This document shows, in pieces, positions 56,180 through 64,000 of a DNA stretch of 64,000 nt. Under the pieces are notes generated by a model. That model did no database searches. It worked only from the letters and a program-made list of their open reading frames with translations, and was not told the DNA's origin. A program made the translations under genes and the position numbers. Numbering within the stretch: position 1 is the stretch's first letter; each line of letters opens with the position of its first letter. Source of the stretch: Spartinivicinus poritis (GTDB taxonomy: Bacteria; Pseudomonadota; Gammaproteobacteria; Pseudomonadales; Zooshikellaceae). The DNA is taken from positions 62,001 through 126,000 of the forward strand of contig NZ_JAPMOU010000015.1 of NCBI RefSeq assembly GCF_028858535.1, given 5' to 3'.

Positions 56180-56430
56180 AGGATTATTTTTTGAATTATT
56201 TTATTTGTTGTCAATTGGCCTTTATTTGTTTGTTTAGACTGAACAATCCGTTAGTGCAAGTATTGATAATAATAGGAAGAAATTAAAGAAAAGAAAATCT
56301 AAATAAATTGCATATAAAAAATTAAGATTTTTCATGTCTGCTAAACAATAGCATAAAGGGATGACAGTTTATATTTAAATGGGTAATGACACTATAAGCA
56401 TGTCATGCTTCAATAGGTAACAGCATCTGT
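56180..56430. promoter_or_regulatory. Divergent promoter region of the two TonB-dependent receptor genes
   Basis: 250 bases of very AT-rich DNA that must carry both promoters. A GATAATAATA stretch near 56262 is only weakly Fur-like and I do not call it a Fur box. Confidence 0.5.
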
Positions 56431-58428
56431 ATGATAAGTAGTAAAAAAATTGACTGGAGGGGCAGTTTCTTTGTTGGTGGAGTGCTGTTGCTACTAGCAG
56501 CTGAATTATATGCTAGAAATGGGGCTAACCATGATGATCAAGATAGCTTGTATGAACTGCCAATAGAAGAACTTTTAAATATAGACATATCTATTGCCTC
56601 AATAAAACAAGAGAATATCGCTAATACCCCAGCCGTTGTATCTAGTTACACAGCAGAAGATTTGAGTAAATTAGGTTTGCGTTCGTTAAAAGAGGTGATC
56701 AGCTTTGTGCCTGGGTTTGTTGTGGATCGAAATGTATCTGGAACACCACAAATAATGGTAAGAGGGGCTGCTTCAGATTTTGGGGCCAAAATATTAGTGT
56801 TGCTTAATGAGGTTCCATACTGGTCTCCTTCTCACAGTAACATTCCTGTCCTGGGCATTCCTTGGGCCGCTATTGATAAAATAGAAATTATACGAGGGCC
56901 AGGCGCTGTTATTTACGGATCTAATGCAATTGCGGGGGTGATAAATGTGATCACTAAAGAAACCCCTGGCGGCTCTATTCAAGTCGATTATGGTTCAAAC
57001 CCTACAGTAAATTCAACAGGGTATTATCGCTATGCTTTCTCCTCTGGTGATAGTAAAGAAGTAGGAAGTAGCATTGTTATTGCCTATGAAAAACAACATA
57101 AAGATGAGGGTTATGAAGCAGAAGTTAGGCAGTTAAATCAGATGGTTGCTCCAGATAAGTATCAACAAAAAGAGTTATTTGAGTCTATTTTTATTCAGTT
57201 TGATCATGATCATGGACAAGTATTTTTATCATATTTTAATGATTTTACTGAAGGAGCCATTGTTAAGGTTCCTCCATTTCCAATGCCTGGTTCGCCACCA
57301 CCAATACCTGGGGCGTTGATTGACTCGAAAGTGCCTGATGTGAAAACAGAAGGATTGTTATTACATGGCGACTACCAATGGAGTTGGCAAGAACATTCAC
57401 TATCTGTGTTTGCTGATTATAATCAATATGCTCCAACCTTCTTATCACCAGATATGACCTCACGATTTGATGATAGTTGGCAAGATAACTTTCGCTTTCG
57501 TACTGGGCTTTTAGCAGAGGGTAAAGTCAATGAAATAATGGATTATTTAGCTGGAGTAGAAACTGAACTACGAAAAGTGGATGACTTTAGAAATATATCA
57601 AAAAACTCAGGTGATGTTGAACTACTTTTTTCAGCAGATGATGTGCGCGAAGACGCTGTTTATGGTCAGTTGGATTTTCATTGGGATAACTGGCGTATTC
57701 TAGTAGGAGCAAGGGCAACAGATAATCAAGCATCAGGTTTTAAAGTAACGCCAAGAACTTCTCTAGTGTACTCTATTGATAACCAGCAATCTTTAAAGTT
57801 GCTTTATTCCGTCGGTTTTACCTCACCCAATTTTGAAACAAACATTACTGCCAGTGGCAGTTCTTTAAAGCCAGAATCTGTTGAAATGTTGGATCTGGCT
57901 TATTCATATGTCACACCAGAAAAGTTGTTTGTTGCCAATTTATATTACTATGAAGGGGAAGACTTTATTACCCGGTTTCCAGCTCCGCCACCTTTTTTGT
58001 TGTTTACCAATAGAGACTCTTTTGCTCGTAAAGGACTAGAGTTAGATTATCAGGTTCAGTTGAAGAATTCCCGTTTACACGCAAACTTAGCTTATAATCA
58101 CGAAGGTAACCGAACAGGTATAAATAATGATGCTTTTGCTGCGTTAGTACCTGAGTTAACTGTTAATATTGGAGGTCATTATCGGCTTCAAAATCACTTG
58201 CTTGGAGCTAGTTTGCGCTATATTAGTCAGCGGCAAATTGCTGATGATTCTGCTGATTTAGCTATTAACTATCAATATCAAAAAAATGGACTGACAATCT
58301 TTGCAACAGTTAATAACTTGTTGTCTGATGAGTTAATAACAGTTAACTTTTCACCTGATGGTATAAGTGCTAATCAACGAAACGATAACAAAATAAACTT
58401 TACTCTTGGATTTAAATTCGACTTTTAA
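56431..58428 (+). CDS. TonB-dependent outer-membrane receptor 2
   Basis: Receptor of 665 residues with a signal peptide (about 1-28), an acidic N-terminal segment and the lead 'PIEELLNIDISIASIKQENI', then plug ('YTAEDLSKLGLRSLKEVI', 'DKIEIIRGPGAVIYGSNAIAGVI') and barrel ending 'FTLGFKFDF'. It shares organisation with receptor 1 but differs clearly in sequence, with a Pro-rich extracellular loop ('PPFPMPGSPPPIPG', about residues 282-296) that is unusual. Ligand unknown. It may work with receptor 1 or sense a different ligand. Confidence 0.92.
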   Translation: MISSKKIDWRGSFFVGGVLLLLAAELYARNGANHDDQDSLYELPIEELLNIDISIASIKQENIANTPAVVSSYTAEDLSKLGLRSLKEVISFVPGFVVDRNVSGTPQIMVRGAASDFGAKILVLLNEVPYWSPSHSNIPVLGIPWAAIDKIEIIRGPGAVIYGSNAIAGVINVITKETPGGSIQVDYGSNPTVNSTGYYRYAFSSGDSKEVGSSIVIAYEKQHKDEGYEAEVRQLNQMVAPDKYQQKELFESIFIQFDHDHGQVFLSYFNDFTEGAIVKVPPFPMPGSPPPIPGALIDSKVPDVKTEGLLLHGDYQWSWQEHSLSVFADYNQYAPTFLSPDMTSRFDDSWQDNFRFRTGLLAEGKVNEIMDYLAGVETELRKVDDFRNISKNSGDVELLFSADDVREDAVYGQLDFHWDNWRILVGARATDNQASGFKVTPRTSLVYSIDNQQSLKLLYSVGFTSPNFETNITASGSSLKPESVEMLDLAYSYVTPEKLFVANLYYYEGEDFITRFPAPPPFLLFTNRDSFARKGLELDYQVQLKNSRLHANLAYNHEGNRTGINNDAFAALVPELTVNIGGHYRLQNHLLGASLRYISQRQIADDSADLAINYQYQKNGLTIFATVNNLLSDELITVNFSPDGISANQRNDNKINFTLGFKFDF

Positions 58429-58487
58429 TGTATATTGTGCTGAATCTTTTATTCGACCATCATTAGAAATGGTTTATGATAGCAATT

Positions 58488-60053
58488 TTATCTGTCTTTG
58501 TAACGCTCTTTGATTGAGATAAACTCATCTATGTTATTTATTAGGATATCAACCAACGTCGGGTCAAAGTGCTTAGCTCGCTCTTTTGTTATATATCCAA
58601 GTACATCATCTATTTCCCATGGACTTTTGTAACAGCGTTTACTACTTAATGCATCAAAGACATCAGCCAATGCTGTAATACGACCATAGATATGAATATC
58701 TTCACCGGCTAGTTGATTAGGATAACCCGAGCCATCCCATTTTTCGTGGTGTTGCTGAGCGATAACACTGGCCGCATAAAATACTCTTGATTCATCACCT
58801 TTAAGAATATTGTAGCCAGCTTCTGCATGAGTTTTCATTACTTCCCATTCGGTATCAGTCAGCTTTTCGGGTTTATGCAAAATGGCATCGGGGATTGCTA
58901 CCTTACCTATATCATGTAGGGGGGATGCCATTTCAACAATTTCAGCTTCTGTTGCACTTAACCCTAACTTTATAGCAAGTAATTTTGAGTATTCTGCTAC
59001 TCGTTGGATATGAGCCCCGGTCTCTTTGGAGCGGTTTTCTACAGCAGAGCCTAGTGTGTTGATAATTTTACGTTGGATTTGATCACTTTCTTCGCTCAAC
59101 TTTAAGTTTTCTAAGCATGTAGTGACATTATGTAGAAAAATATCTATTAAATGTTTTTCTATAGCACTTAACGTATCTATTTTATTAATGCCTGAAAAAT
59201 ACATGACTAATTCATTGTTATGCCGTGAAGTATAGTAAGCGTAGCCATTTTCAGTACAGATGCTTTGTTTTTTTTCTAAAGCTGTTTTGATACAAGTTTG
59301 GATGCTGTCATCTAATTGAGTAATATCGCTGCCGGTTGAGGTTTCATGACAGCCTGTACCACAAAGCACTTTTATATCAGTTGAGCCTGATAAGTTTGCT
59401 GTAGCAAGGTGGTTATTGTTAATAATTAACGTATTATCAGTTAAATGAAGTAGCCCACAAAGCTGGGTTGCTACACCTGTTAGTAATTGATTGAGAGATC
59501 GAAATTGATAAATATTATCCAGAGATTGAATGACTTCTCTAAGTCCTTGCTTATTTTTTTCAATGGACATGATATTCCGATAAGAGCGCAGGTTGGAGCG
59601 CATTAAAGTAAATAGTTTTTGGGAGGTTAACTCAGTTTTTTCTTTATAATCATCAATGTCGTAATTAATGATTACTTCGTTTTCTGGTGCTTGGCCTGGT
59701 TGCCCTGTGCGAAGGACTATTCTCACAAAAGGGTTTTTTAGATTTTCTCTAATATATTTAACTACCTCAAGACCTGCGTGATCGGTTTCCATTACGACAT
59801 CTAATAAAATCAGGGCTATATTAGATTCCTTTTCAATTAACTGGCATGCTTCTTGTCCTGAGTAAGCACTGGTAAACTCAATTTTAGAGCCTTCGAATGT
59901 AAAGTTACTTAAGACCATTTTAGTGATTGTGTGTACTTCAAGATCATCGTCAACCACCATCACTTTCCACTTTTCTGTAGTTGATGAGCTTGTATCAGCT
60001 TTTTTAGTAGGCTCATTAGAGGAGGATTTGTTCGCAAAGATATAGTTAGGCAT
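58488..60053 (-). CDS. Response regulator with DUF3369-like and HD-GYP domains
   Basis: Protein of 521 residues. A Ser/Thr-rich tail precedes the receiver (acidic Asp35-37, phosphoacceptor Asp85 in 'ALILLDVVMET'), followed by a DUF3369 sensory segment ('MRSNLRSYRNIMSIEKNKQGL' onwards) and an HD-GYP phosphodiesterase at the C-terminus with 'PLHDIGKVAIPD', 'HHEKWDGSGYP' and 'RITALADVFDALSSKRCYK'. All HD-GYP metal and signature residues are present, so it probably degrades c-di-GMP. It converges with receptor 2 and is the most likely partner of the orphan kinase at 52566-54164; that pairing is inference. Confidence 0.92.
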   Translation of the reverse strand: MPNYIFANKSSSNEPTKKADTSSSTTEKWKVMVVDDDLEVHTITKMVLSNFTFEGSKIEFTSAYSGQEACQLIEKESNIALILLDVVMETDHAGLEVVKYIRENLKNPFVRIVLRTGQPGQAPENEVIINYDIDDYKEKTELTSQKLFTLMRSNLRSYRNIMSIEKNKQGLREVIQSLDNIYQFRSLNQLLTGVATQLCGLLHLTDNTLIINNNHLATANLSGSTDIKVLCGTGCHETSTGSDITQLDDSIQTCIKTALEKKQSICTENGYAYYTSRHNNELVMYFSGINKIDTLSAIEKHLIDIFLHNVTTCLENLKLSEESDQIQRKIINTLGSAVENRSKETGAHIQRVAEYSKLLAIKLGLSATEAEIVEMASPLHDIGKVAIPDAILHKPEKLTDTEWEVMKTHAEAGYNILKGDESRVFYAASVIAQQHHEKWDGSGYPNQLAGEDIHIYGRITALADVFDALSSKRCYKSPWEIDDVLGYITKERAKHFDPTLVDILINNIDEFISIKERYKDR

Positions 60054-60201
60054 GATGAAGCACTACCGCTTTAATGAGCTGATATTAGGCCAGTTAACCA
60101 TATTATTTGTAGTATAACAGACGCCTATCTTTTGTCAGAGTTAAGCAAAGAGATAGTCATTTTATGCAAAATAAAGATATATTTATCAGATTTAATTCTA
60201 T

Positions 60202-60230
60202 TAAGCCCAGCTATAGTTATAGTGGGCTTA
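60202..60230. terminator. Hairpin in the HD-GYP to VOC intergenic region
   Basis: Outer arms TAAGCCCA/TGGGCTTA (60202-60209 with 60223-60230) and an inner CTATA/TATAG pair. It lies between two minus-strand genes, 95 bases beyond the VOC stop, so it is well placed for the VOC transcript, but no clear T-run follows. Confidence 0.5.
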
Positions 60231-60324
60231 AAGAGGCTACATAGTAAAAATGTTGGAGAGCAGAGCTTACTTGTGCCCCATGGAAGCTTTCTGTGGTCTG
60301 ATTGAAATGTTGGGACTGACCAGT

Positions 60325-60786
60325 TTATTTTACGTTAAACCCAGGAGGTATTTTATTTGGGTCGAAGGCCTCTTTATTCTCTCCAAATGACCAGTGATAG
60401 CCATCAGCATCTGCAACGGAGTACATTTCATCCCCCCAAAACATTAAGGCAGGCTCCATAATAATTTCTGCACCTGCTGATTTTGCTTGTTCATAGTGTG
60501 CTTTGACATCGGGGCAGTACATATAAAGGCCGATACCATGCTGAATCTGGCTATGCTTGGGTGTCACGCTATTATTTTGCATAGCCCCTTGTCTACCTAA
60601 CATGATTCGGGCGTTATGAAAGGACATTTCTGCGTGGACCAGCGTATTGCCATCAGCCAAAGGGCTTTCTGCTGGCATAAAGCCAAAACATGTTTGATAA
60701 AACTTCAGTGAAGCTTCAATGTCTTTAACTGTAATATAGGGCATCAGTTGTGGCATACCTTCTGGTATGTAGGATGGGGTGGTCAT
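60325..60786 (-). CDS. VOC-family (glyoxalase/PhnB-like) protein
   Basis: Small metal-dependent or binding protein of 153 residues with the two paired beta-alpha-beta units of the vicinal-oxygen-chelate fold: 'MPYITVKDIEASLKFYQTCFGF' and 'GLYMYCPDVKAHYEQAKSAGAEIIMEPALMFWGDEMYSVADADGYHW'. The second half is close to PhnB-like proteins of unknown function. Substrate unknown. It is divergent from msrA with a 59-base gap. Confidence 0.88.
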   Translation of the reverse strand: MTTPSYIPEGMPQLMPYITVKDIEASLKFYQTCFGFMPAESPLADGNTLVHAEMSFHNARIMLGRQGAMQNNSVTPKHSQIQHGIGLYMYCPDVKAHYEQAKSAGAEIIMEPALMFWGDEMYSVADADGYHWSFGENKEAFDPNKIPPGFNVK

Positions 60787-60845
60787 AGAGTACTCTCCTT
60801 GATTAGTGGTAGTGAAATTGGGTCTAACTTGTAAGGATTCGCAAA

Positions 60846-61478
60846 ATGTTAAAGCATGATAAGTCTACAATGATATCGGCAGCACAAGCATTACCAGGTC
60901 GTGACGAATTGATGAAGATTACCAATAAGCACTTTGTTTCGGATAACCCTTTGATGCCACCATTTCCTGAGGGGTATCAGCAGGCTGTATTTGGGTTGGG
61001 ATGTTTCTGGGGAGCTGAGCGCTTGTTTTGGCAGCTAGCGGGTGTTTATACCACAGCAGTTGGATATGCAGGTGGTTTTACTCCTAATCCTACTTACCAA
61101 GAAGTATGTTCAGGTATGACAGGGCATACCGAAGTAGTAGTAGTGGTCTTTAACCCTGACCAGGTTAGCTACCAGCAATTGTTACAGTTATTTTGGGAGT
61201 CTCATAATCCTACTCAGGGAATGAGGCAGGGCAATGATCAGGGAACTCAATACCGTTCTGCTATTTACGTAACCTCACCTGAACAGCTGCAACAAGCAGC
61301 GCAATCGAAACGGTATTATCAGGAGGCTTTGACCCGTGATGGGTATGCTGAAATTACCACTGAAATTACTGCGCTGAAACATTTTTACTATGCAGAGGAA
61401 TATCATCAGCAATATTTAGCTAAAAATCCTGATGGTTATTGTGGTTTGAAAGGCACAGGTGTCAGTTGTGGTATTTAG
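60846..61478 (+). CDS. msrA: Peptide-methionine (S)-S-oxide reductase MsrA
   Basis: Repair enzyme of 210 residues that reduces S-methionine sulfoxide in proteins. The catalytic Cys53 lies in '[13 protein letters not shown]'; '[26 protein letters not shown]' is diagnostic, and C-terminal Cys residues ('[14 protein letters not shown]') can serve as resolving cysteines. The N-terminal 45 residues match the longer enterobacterial-type MsrA. No fused MsrB domain is present. Confidence 0.95.
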   Translation: MLKHDKSTMISAAQALPGRDELMKITNKHFVSDNPLMPPFPEGYQQAVFGLGCFWGAERLFWQLAGVYTTAVGYAGGFTPNPTYQEVCSGMTGHTEVVVVVFNPDQVSYQQLLQLFWESHNPTQGMRQGNDQGTQYRSAIYVTSPEQLQQAAQSKRYYQEALTRDGYAEITTEITALKHFYYAEEYHQQYLAKNPDGYCGLKGTGVSCGI

Positions 61479-61779
61479 TTGAAAACTTGTTTGTTATCGG
61501 GTGGCTATCTTATAAAAAATAGACTAACCCTTAAATTATTTCAGGTATTAGATTTTTAAACTGAATTGGGTGAAACTGTTTTTGCTGTTTTATTTTTGCT
61601 CAGTTAATTAATAAAAAATTGAATATTATTCTCGTAAAAGCATCTTTATTCTAGTGCAAAAAAATATATGAGGCTTGGTTCTTTATTTTAAATAAGGGTG
61701 GTTAAAAAACAAACTTTTGCTTGGTATCTTTTGGACTTCTTTTAGACATGAATTAAATAGTTGAAAGGAGTCTTTCTCA
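61479..61779. other. Intergenic region upstream of the ComEA-like gene
   Basis: 300 bases of AT-rich sequence. The region should contain the promoter of the following gene. I see no gene or clear repeat. Confidence 0.5.
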
Positions 61780-62049
61780 ATGAAAAATCTATTCAAATCT
61801 GTAATCCTTGCATTTTCTGTATTGGCGGCTAGCTTTACTTGGGCAAGTGCTAGTGAAGTAAATATTAATACAGCCGATGCGGTTACTATTGCAGAGGTGT
61901 TAACAGGTATTGGTGAAGCTAAAGCAAAAGCGATTATTGCTTACCGTGACGAGCATGGCGACTTTACTAGTATCGAACAGCTGCTTGAAGTTAAAGGGAT
62001 CGGTGAAGGAACTTTGAGTAAAAATGAAGGAAAAATACTAATTAAATAA
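61780..62049 (+). CDS. ComEA-like helix-hairpin-helix protein
   Basis: Exported protein of 89 residues with a signal peptide (cleavage near 'SASEV', residue 25) and a double helix-hairpin-helix DNA-binding domain: 'VNINTADAVTIAEVLTGIGEAKAKAIIAYRDEHGDF' and 'IEQLLEVKGIGEGTLSKNEGKI', both parts typical of ComEA. ComEA binds incoming DNA in the periplasm during transformation. Proteins of this short type are common in gammaproteobacteria, including species not known to be competent. AAAGGAG precedes the ATG. Confidence 0.9.
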   Translation: MKNLFKSVILAFSVLAASFTWASASEVNINTADAVTIAEVLTGIGEAKAKAIIAYRDEHGDFTSIEQLLEVKGIGEGTLSKNEGKILIK

Positions 62050-62064
62050 AGAGCTTTATTTAAT
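62041..62064. repeat. Near-perfect AT-rich palindrome over the stop codon of the ComEA-like gene
   Basis: Eleven-base arms ATTAAATAAAG and CTTTATTTAAT with a two-base centre. It includes the last codons and the stop. Might weakly terminate transcription or simply protect the mRNA end. Confidence 0.6.
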
Positions 62065-62078
62065 TGAACAGTTAAAGT

Positions 62079-62154
62079 TGGCTCCCCGAACTGGACTCGA
62101 ACCAGTGACCCAATGATTAACAGTCATTTGCTCTACCAACTGAGCTATCGGGGA
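62079..62154 (-). tRNA. tRNA-Asn (GTT)
   Basis: On the minus strand: acceptor TCCCCGA (5' end at 62154) pairs with TCGGGGA, discriminator G, and an encoded CCA at 62079-62081. D-arm 'GCTCAGTTGGTAGAGC', anticodon stem-loop with anticodon GTT (plus-strand AAC at 62119-62121), and T-arm 'CTGGTTCGAGTCCAG' are all intact. Length 76 bases. The tRNA lies beside the aminotransferase and uvrB genes, as in some pseudomonads. Confidence 0.97.
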
Positions 62155-62280
62155 AGCGCTAACGGGGTGGTATACTAATAACTTGTTAGGAGAAGGTCAA
62201 CACTTTGTTGGTGGTTAAAATTCGTTTTTACAACAAAGTGTTAAATCTGATTAAACCTTGTACTACCCTAAAATACTTGC

Positions 62281-62310
62281 AGCTCGCCAACTGGCGAGCT
62301 TTCTTTTTTT
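62281..62310 (+). terminator. Strong terminator between tRNA-Asn and the aminotransferase
   Basis: Eight-base stem AGCTCGCC/GGCGAGCT, loop AACT, then a T-rich run on the plus strand. Its orientation suits plus-strand transcripts such as that of the ComEA-like gene; read from the minus strand it lacks a T-run. Confidence 0.8.
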
Positions 62311-62318
62311 TCTGTTTC

Positions 62319-63497
62319 TTACAACGCCTGATGTATACGGTCTAATGCTTCATTAAGAATCGCTTCACTTGTTGCATAAGATAACCGCATATAGCCAGGT
62401 GCACCAAAAGCAGAGCCTGGTACTAAAGCAACCCTTGCCTGTTCGAGTAAATACTCAGCAAAATCCACATCACTGTTCATGCCTTTATTGTTCATGGCTT
62501 CATTAAAGTTGGCAAAAGCATAAAATGCACCATCAGCTTCAATGCAGGAAACACCAGGCAGCTGGTTGAGCCTTTCAACTACCAGGTCATGACGTACTTT
62601 GAAGGCTTTAACCATTTCTTTTACGCACGCTTGGGAATTGCTCAGTGCAGCCGTTGCAGCAGCTTGTGAAATAGAGCAAGCGTTGGAGGTACTTTGGGAT
62701 TGGATTTTTTTCATGGCTGCAATGAGGTTGGCTGGCCCTGCTGCGTAACCAATCCGCCAGCCAGTCATGGAATAAGCCTTTGAAACACCATTAAGTACAA
62801 TGGTGCGAGGGTATAAGTCAGGTGCTGCATTTACAATATTGCAGAATGGCTCATCACTCCACAGTATTTTTTCGTACATATCATCGGTGGCGATCAACAC
62901 CTTGGGATGGGCTTGAAGTACTTCAGCGAGTGCAGCTAAGTCAGCTTTGGTATAGGCGACACCGGTGGGGTTTGAGGGGCTATTCAAAACAACCAGCCGG
63001 GTTTTATCTGTAATAGCAGCTGATAGTTGTTCAGCAGTGAGCTTAAACCGGTTTTCCTCCAGGGTAGAGATAATGATGGGCCTGGCCTCTGCGATCTTTA
63101 CCATATCTGGATAAGAAACCCAGTAGGGAGCAGGGATAATCACTTCATCACCAGGGTTTAACAGGGCTAAAGCTAAGTTGAAAAAGCTTTGTTTGCCACC
63201 AGAGGAAACCAGAATCTGGTTTGGCTGATAGATAAGCTGATTATCATTGGACAGTTTATTGATAATGGCTTGCTTCAGCTCGGCTGTACCATCTACGGCG
63301 GTATATTTTGTTTGACCAGCACTAATGGCTGCAATCGCGGCATCTTTAATGTGTTTGGGGGTGTCAAAATCAGGCTCACCAGCACCTAGGCCGATAATAT
63401 CTTTACCTTCAGCACGTAGTGCGGCTGCACGGCTGGTGACGGCTAATGTGGGGGAAGGTTTGATGGCACTGACACGAAGGGAGAGCTGCACGTCCAC
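62319..63497 (-). CDS. Class I aminotransferase (aspartate aminotransferase type)
   Basis: PLP enzyme of 392 residues. The PLP lysine lies in 'GVSKAYSMTGWRIGYAAGP'; 'LGAGEPDFDTPKHI', 'TAVDGTAELKQAI' and 'VLNSPSNPTGVAY' are typical of the AAT-Igamma type found in many bacteria. It would interconvert aspartate/2-oxoglutarate, though other acceptors are possible. ATG 63497 opens the family-typical 'LSLRVSAIKPSPTLAVT'. It is divergent from uvrB, an arrangement I also know from Pseudomonas. Confidence 0.93.
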   Translation of the reverse strand: MDVQLSLRVSAIKPSPTLAVTSRAAALRAEGKDIIGLGAGEPDFDTPKHIKDAAIAAISAGQTKYTAVDGTAELKQAIINKLSNDNQLIYQPNQILVSSGGKQSFFNLALALLNPGDEVIIPAPYWVSYPDMVKIAEARPIIISTLEENRFKLTAEQLSAAITDKTRLVVLNSPSNPTGVAYTKADLAALAEVLQAHPKVLIATDDMYEKILWSDEPFCNIVNAAPDLYPRTIVLNGVSKAYSMTGWRIGYAAGPANLIAAMKKIQSQSTSNACSISQAAATAALSNSQACVKEMVKAFKVRHDLVVERLNQLPGVSCIEADGAFYAFANFNEAMNNKGMNSDVDFAEYLLEQARVALVPGSAFGAPGYMRLSYATSEAILNEALDRIHQAL

Positions 63498-63693
63498 CTT
63501 GATTCCTCTTAAATCGGTTTATGTGTTTACTATTTGATTTGCTCAGGCTAGCCTGTATACCCACTCGTAAAAAATGTTTACGCTTCGGGGTAATTGCCAG
63601 TCAAAAATAGTCCCAATATATTGGATTGGTATTAACTGGCTTTTTAGATCTTTTGCTCATCCATCATACTAGATGAAGCAGGCTTCAGGAACC

Positions 63694-64000
63694 ATGACAA
63701 AGCAATTTCAAGTTGTTTCAACGTTTCAGCCGGCAGGTGATCAAGGCTCCGCGATTAAGGCTGTTGTAAAAGGGGTGAATGCTGGCCTGGCTTCACAAAC
63801 TTTATTAGGGGTTACTGGGTCAGGCAAAACCTACTCAGTAGCCAAAGTGATTGAGCAGCTTCAGCGTCCCACGTTGGTGATGGCACATAATAAGACGCTA
63901 GCTGCCCAATTGTACGGCGAATTCAAAAGTTTTTTTCCTAATAATTCTGTTGAGTACTTTGTTTCTTATTATGACTATTACCAGCCAGAAGCTTATGTAC
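63694..64000 (+). CDS. uvrB: Excinuclease ABC subunit B, N-terminal part (runs off the window)
   Basis: The frame from ATG 63694 stays open to the end of the window (102 codons). It encodes the N-terminus of UvrB: '[17 protein letters not shown]', the Walker A 'GVTGSGKT', '[17 protein letters not shown]' and the damage-probing hairpin region start '[15 protein letters not shown]', all family-diagnostic. UvrB is the helicase-like core of nucleotide excision repair. I see no convincing LexA box (CTG-N10-CAG) in its 197-base upstream region. The missing C-terminal part lies outside the window. Confidence 0.97.
   Translation, partial: MTKQFQVVSTFQPAGDQGSAIKAVVKGVNAGLASQTLLGVTGSGKTYSVAKVIEQLQRPTLVMAHNKTLAAQLYGEFKSFFPNNSVEYFVSYYDYYQPEAYV

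Noticed and set aside
56250-56285. Fur box between the TonB-dependent receptor genes
   Set aside because: Only a half-site-like GATAATAATA in AT-rich DNA; far too weak to claim iron control.
63498-63693. LexA box before uvrB
   Set aside because: No CTG-N10-CAG dyad is present in the gap.
1-64000. CRISPR array, insertion sequence, integrase or prophage
   Set aside because: No evenly spaced repeat-spacer series, transposase, integrase or phage structural gene was seen. The short tandem repeats found have no spacers.

Overview
The window is chromosomal DNA of a marine-type gammaproteobacterium. It is AT-rich (roughly 40-43% GC by eye) with closely spaced genes and no phage, integrase, transposase, rRNA operon or CRISPR array. 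The Na+-linked genes (putP and oadGAB, a Na+-pumping oxaloacetate decarboxylase), alaE, ppnN and the aminotransferase/tRNA-Asn/uvrB neighbourhood point to the Oceanospirillales/Pseudomonadales side of the class. A Zooshikella/Spartinivicinus-like organism would fit, but that is inference from protein resemblance recalled from memory.

Layout. 1-4.3 kb: putP (5' end cut by the window), a TetR regulator, a small glycine-rich membrane protein and a divergent ThiD-like kinase. 4.3-7.1 kb: a large AsmA-like DUF748 envelope protein. 7.4-13.4 kb: a chemotaxis operon in the order STAS protein, cheY, cheA, cheW, cheW, cheD, cheB; no cheR is present. 13.5-16.6 kb: two small unknown genes, thpR and a methyl-accepting chemotaxis protein. 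17.2 kb: alaE. 18.4-24.0 kb: a peptide ABC importer (fused double ATPase, binding protein, two permeases) with RNA-hairpin candidates on both sides of the binding-protein gene. 24.3-29.0 kb: a coiled-coil orphan, ppnN, riboflavin synthase, a glycerophosphodiesterase and a YgdI/YgdR-like lipoprotein. 29.7-33.1 kb: oadGAB. 33.4-38.8 kb: a Q/N-rich basic protein, a Tim44-like protein, a long intergenic region holding an orphan terminator, a DUF3137-like protein, a lipoprotein and udk. 39.3-41.5 kb: an amino-acid ABC importer. 41.5-51.8 kb: quinone reductase, trmO, a secreted sphingomyelinase-like enzyme, unknown proteins, a WYL regulator, a membrane-tethered Mrr-type nuclease, a trans-sulfuration enzyme, cytochrome b561 and glutaminase. 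51.9-60.1 kb: a signalling locus with a YfiR-like periplasmic protein, a sensor kinase, two divergent TonB-dependent receptors and an HD-GYP response regulator. 60.3-64 kb: a VOC protein, msrA, a ComEA-like HhH protein, tRNA-Asn, a class I aminotransferase and the start of uvrB.

Much of the window handles sensing and import: a core chemotaxis operon plus a receptor gene, two ABC importers, and a locus that may link outer-membrane receptors and a periplasmic YfiR protein to a c-di-GMP phosphodiesterase. The least explained parts are that locus, the non-coding stretch at about 35.3-36.5 kb (a triple 14-bp repeat followed about 250 bp later by a strong terminator with no gene), the palindromic tandem repeat before oadGAB, and several orphan proteins.
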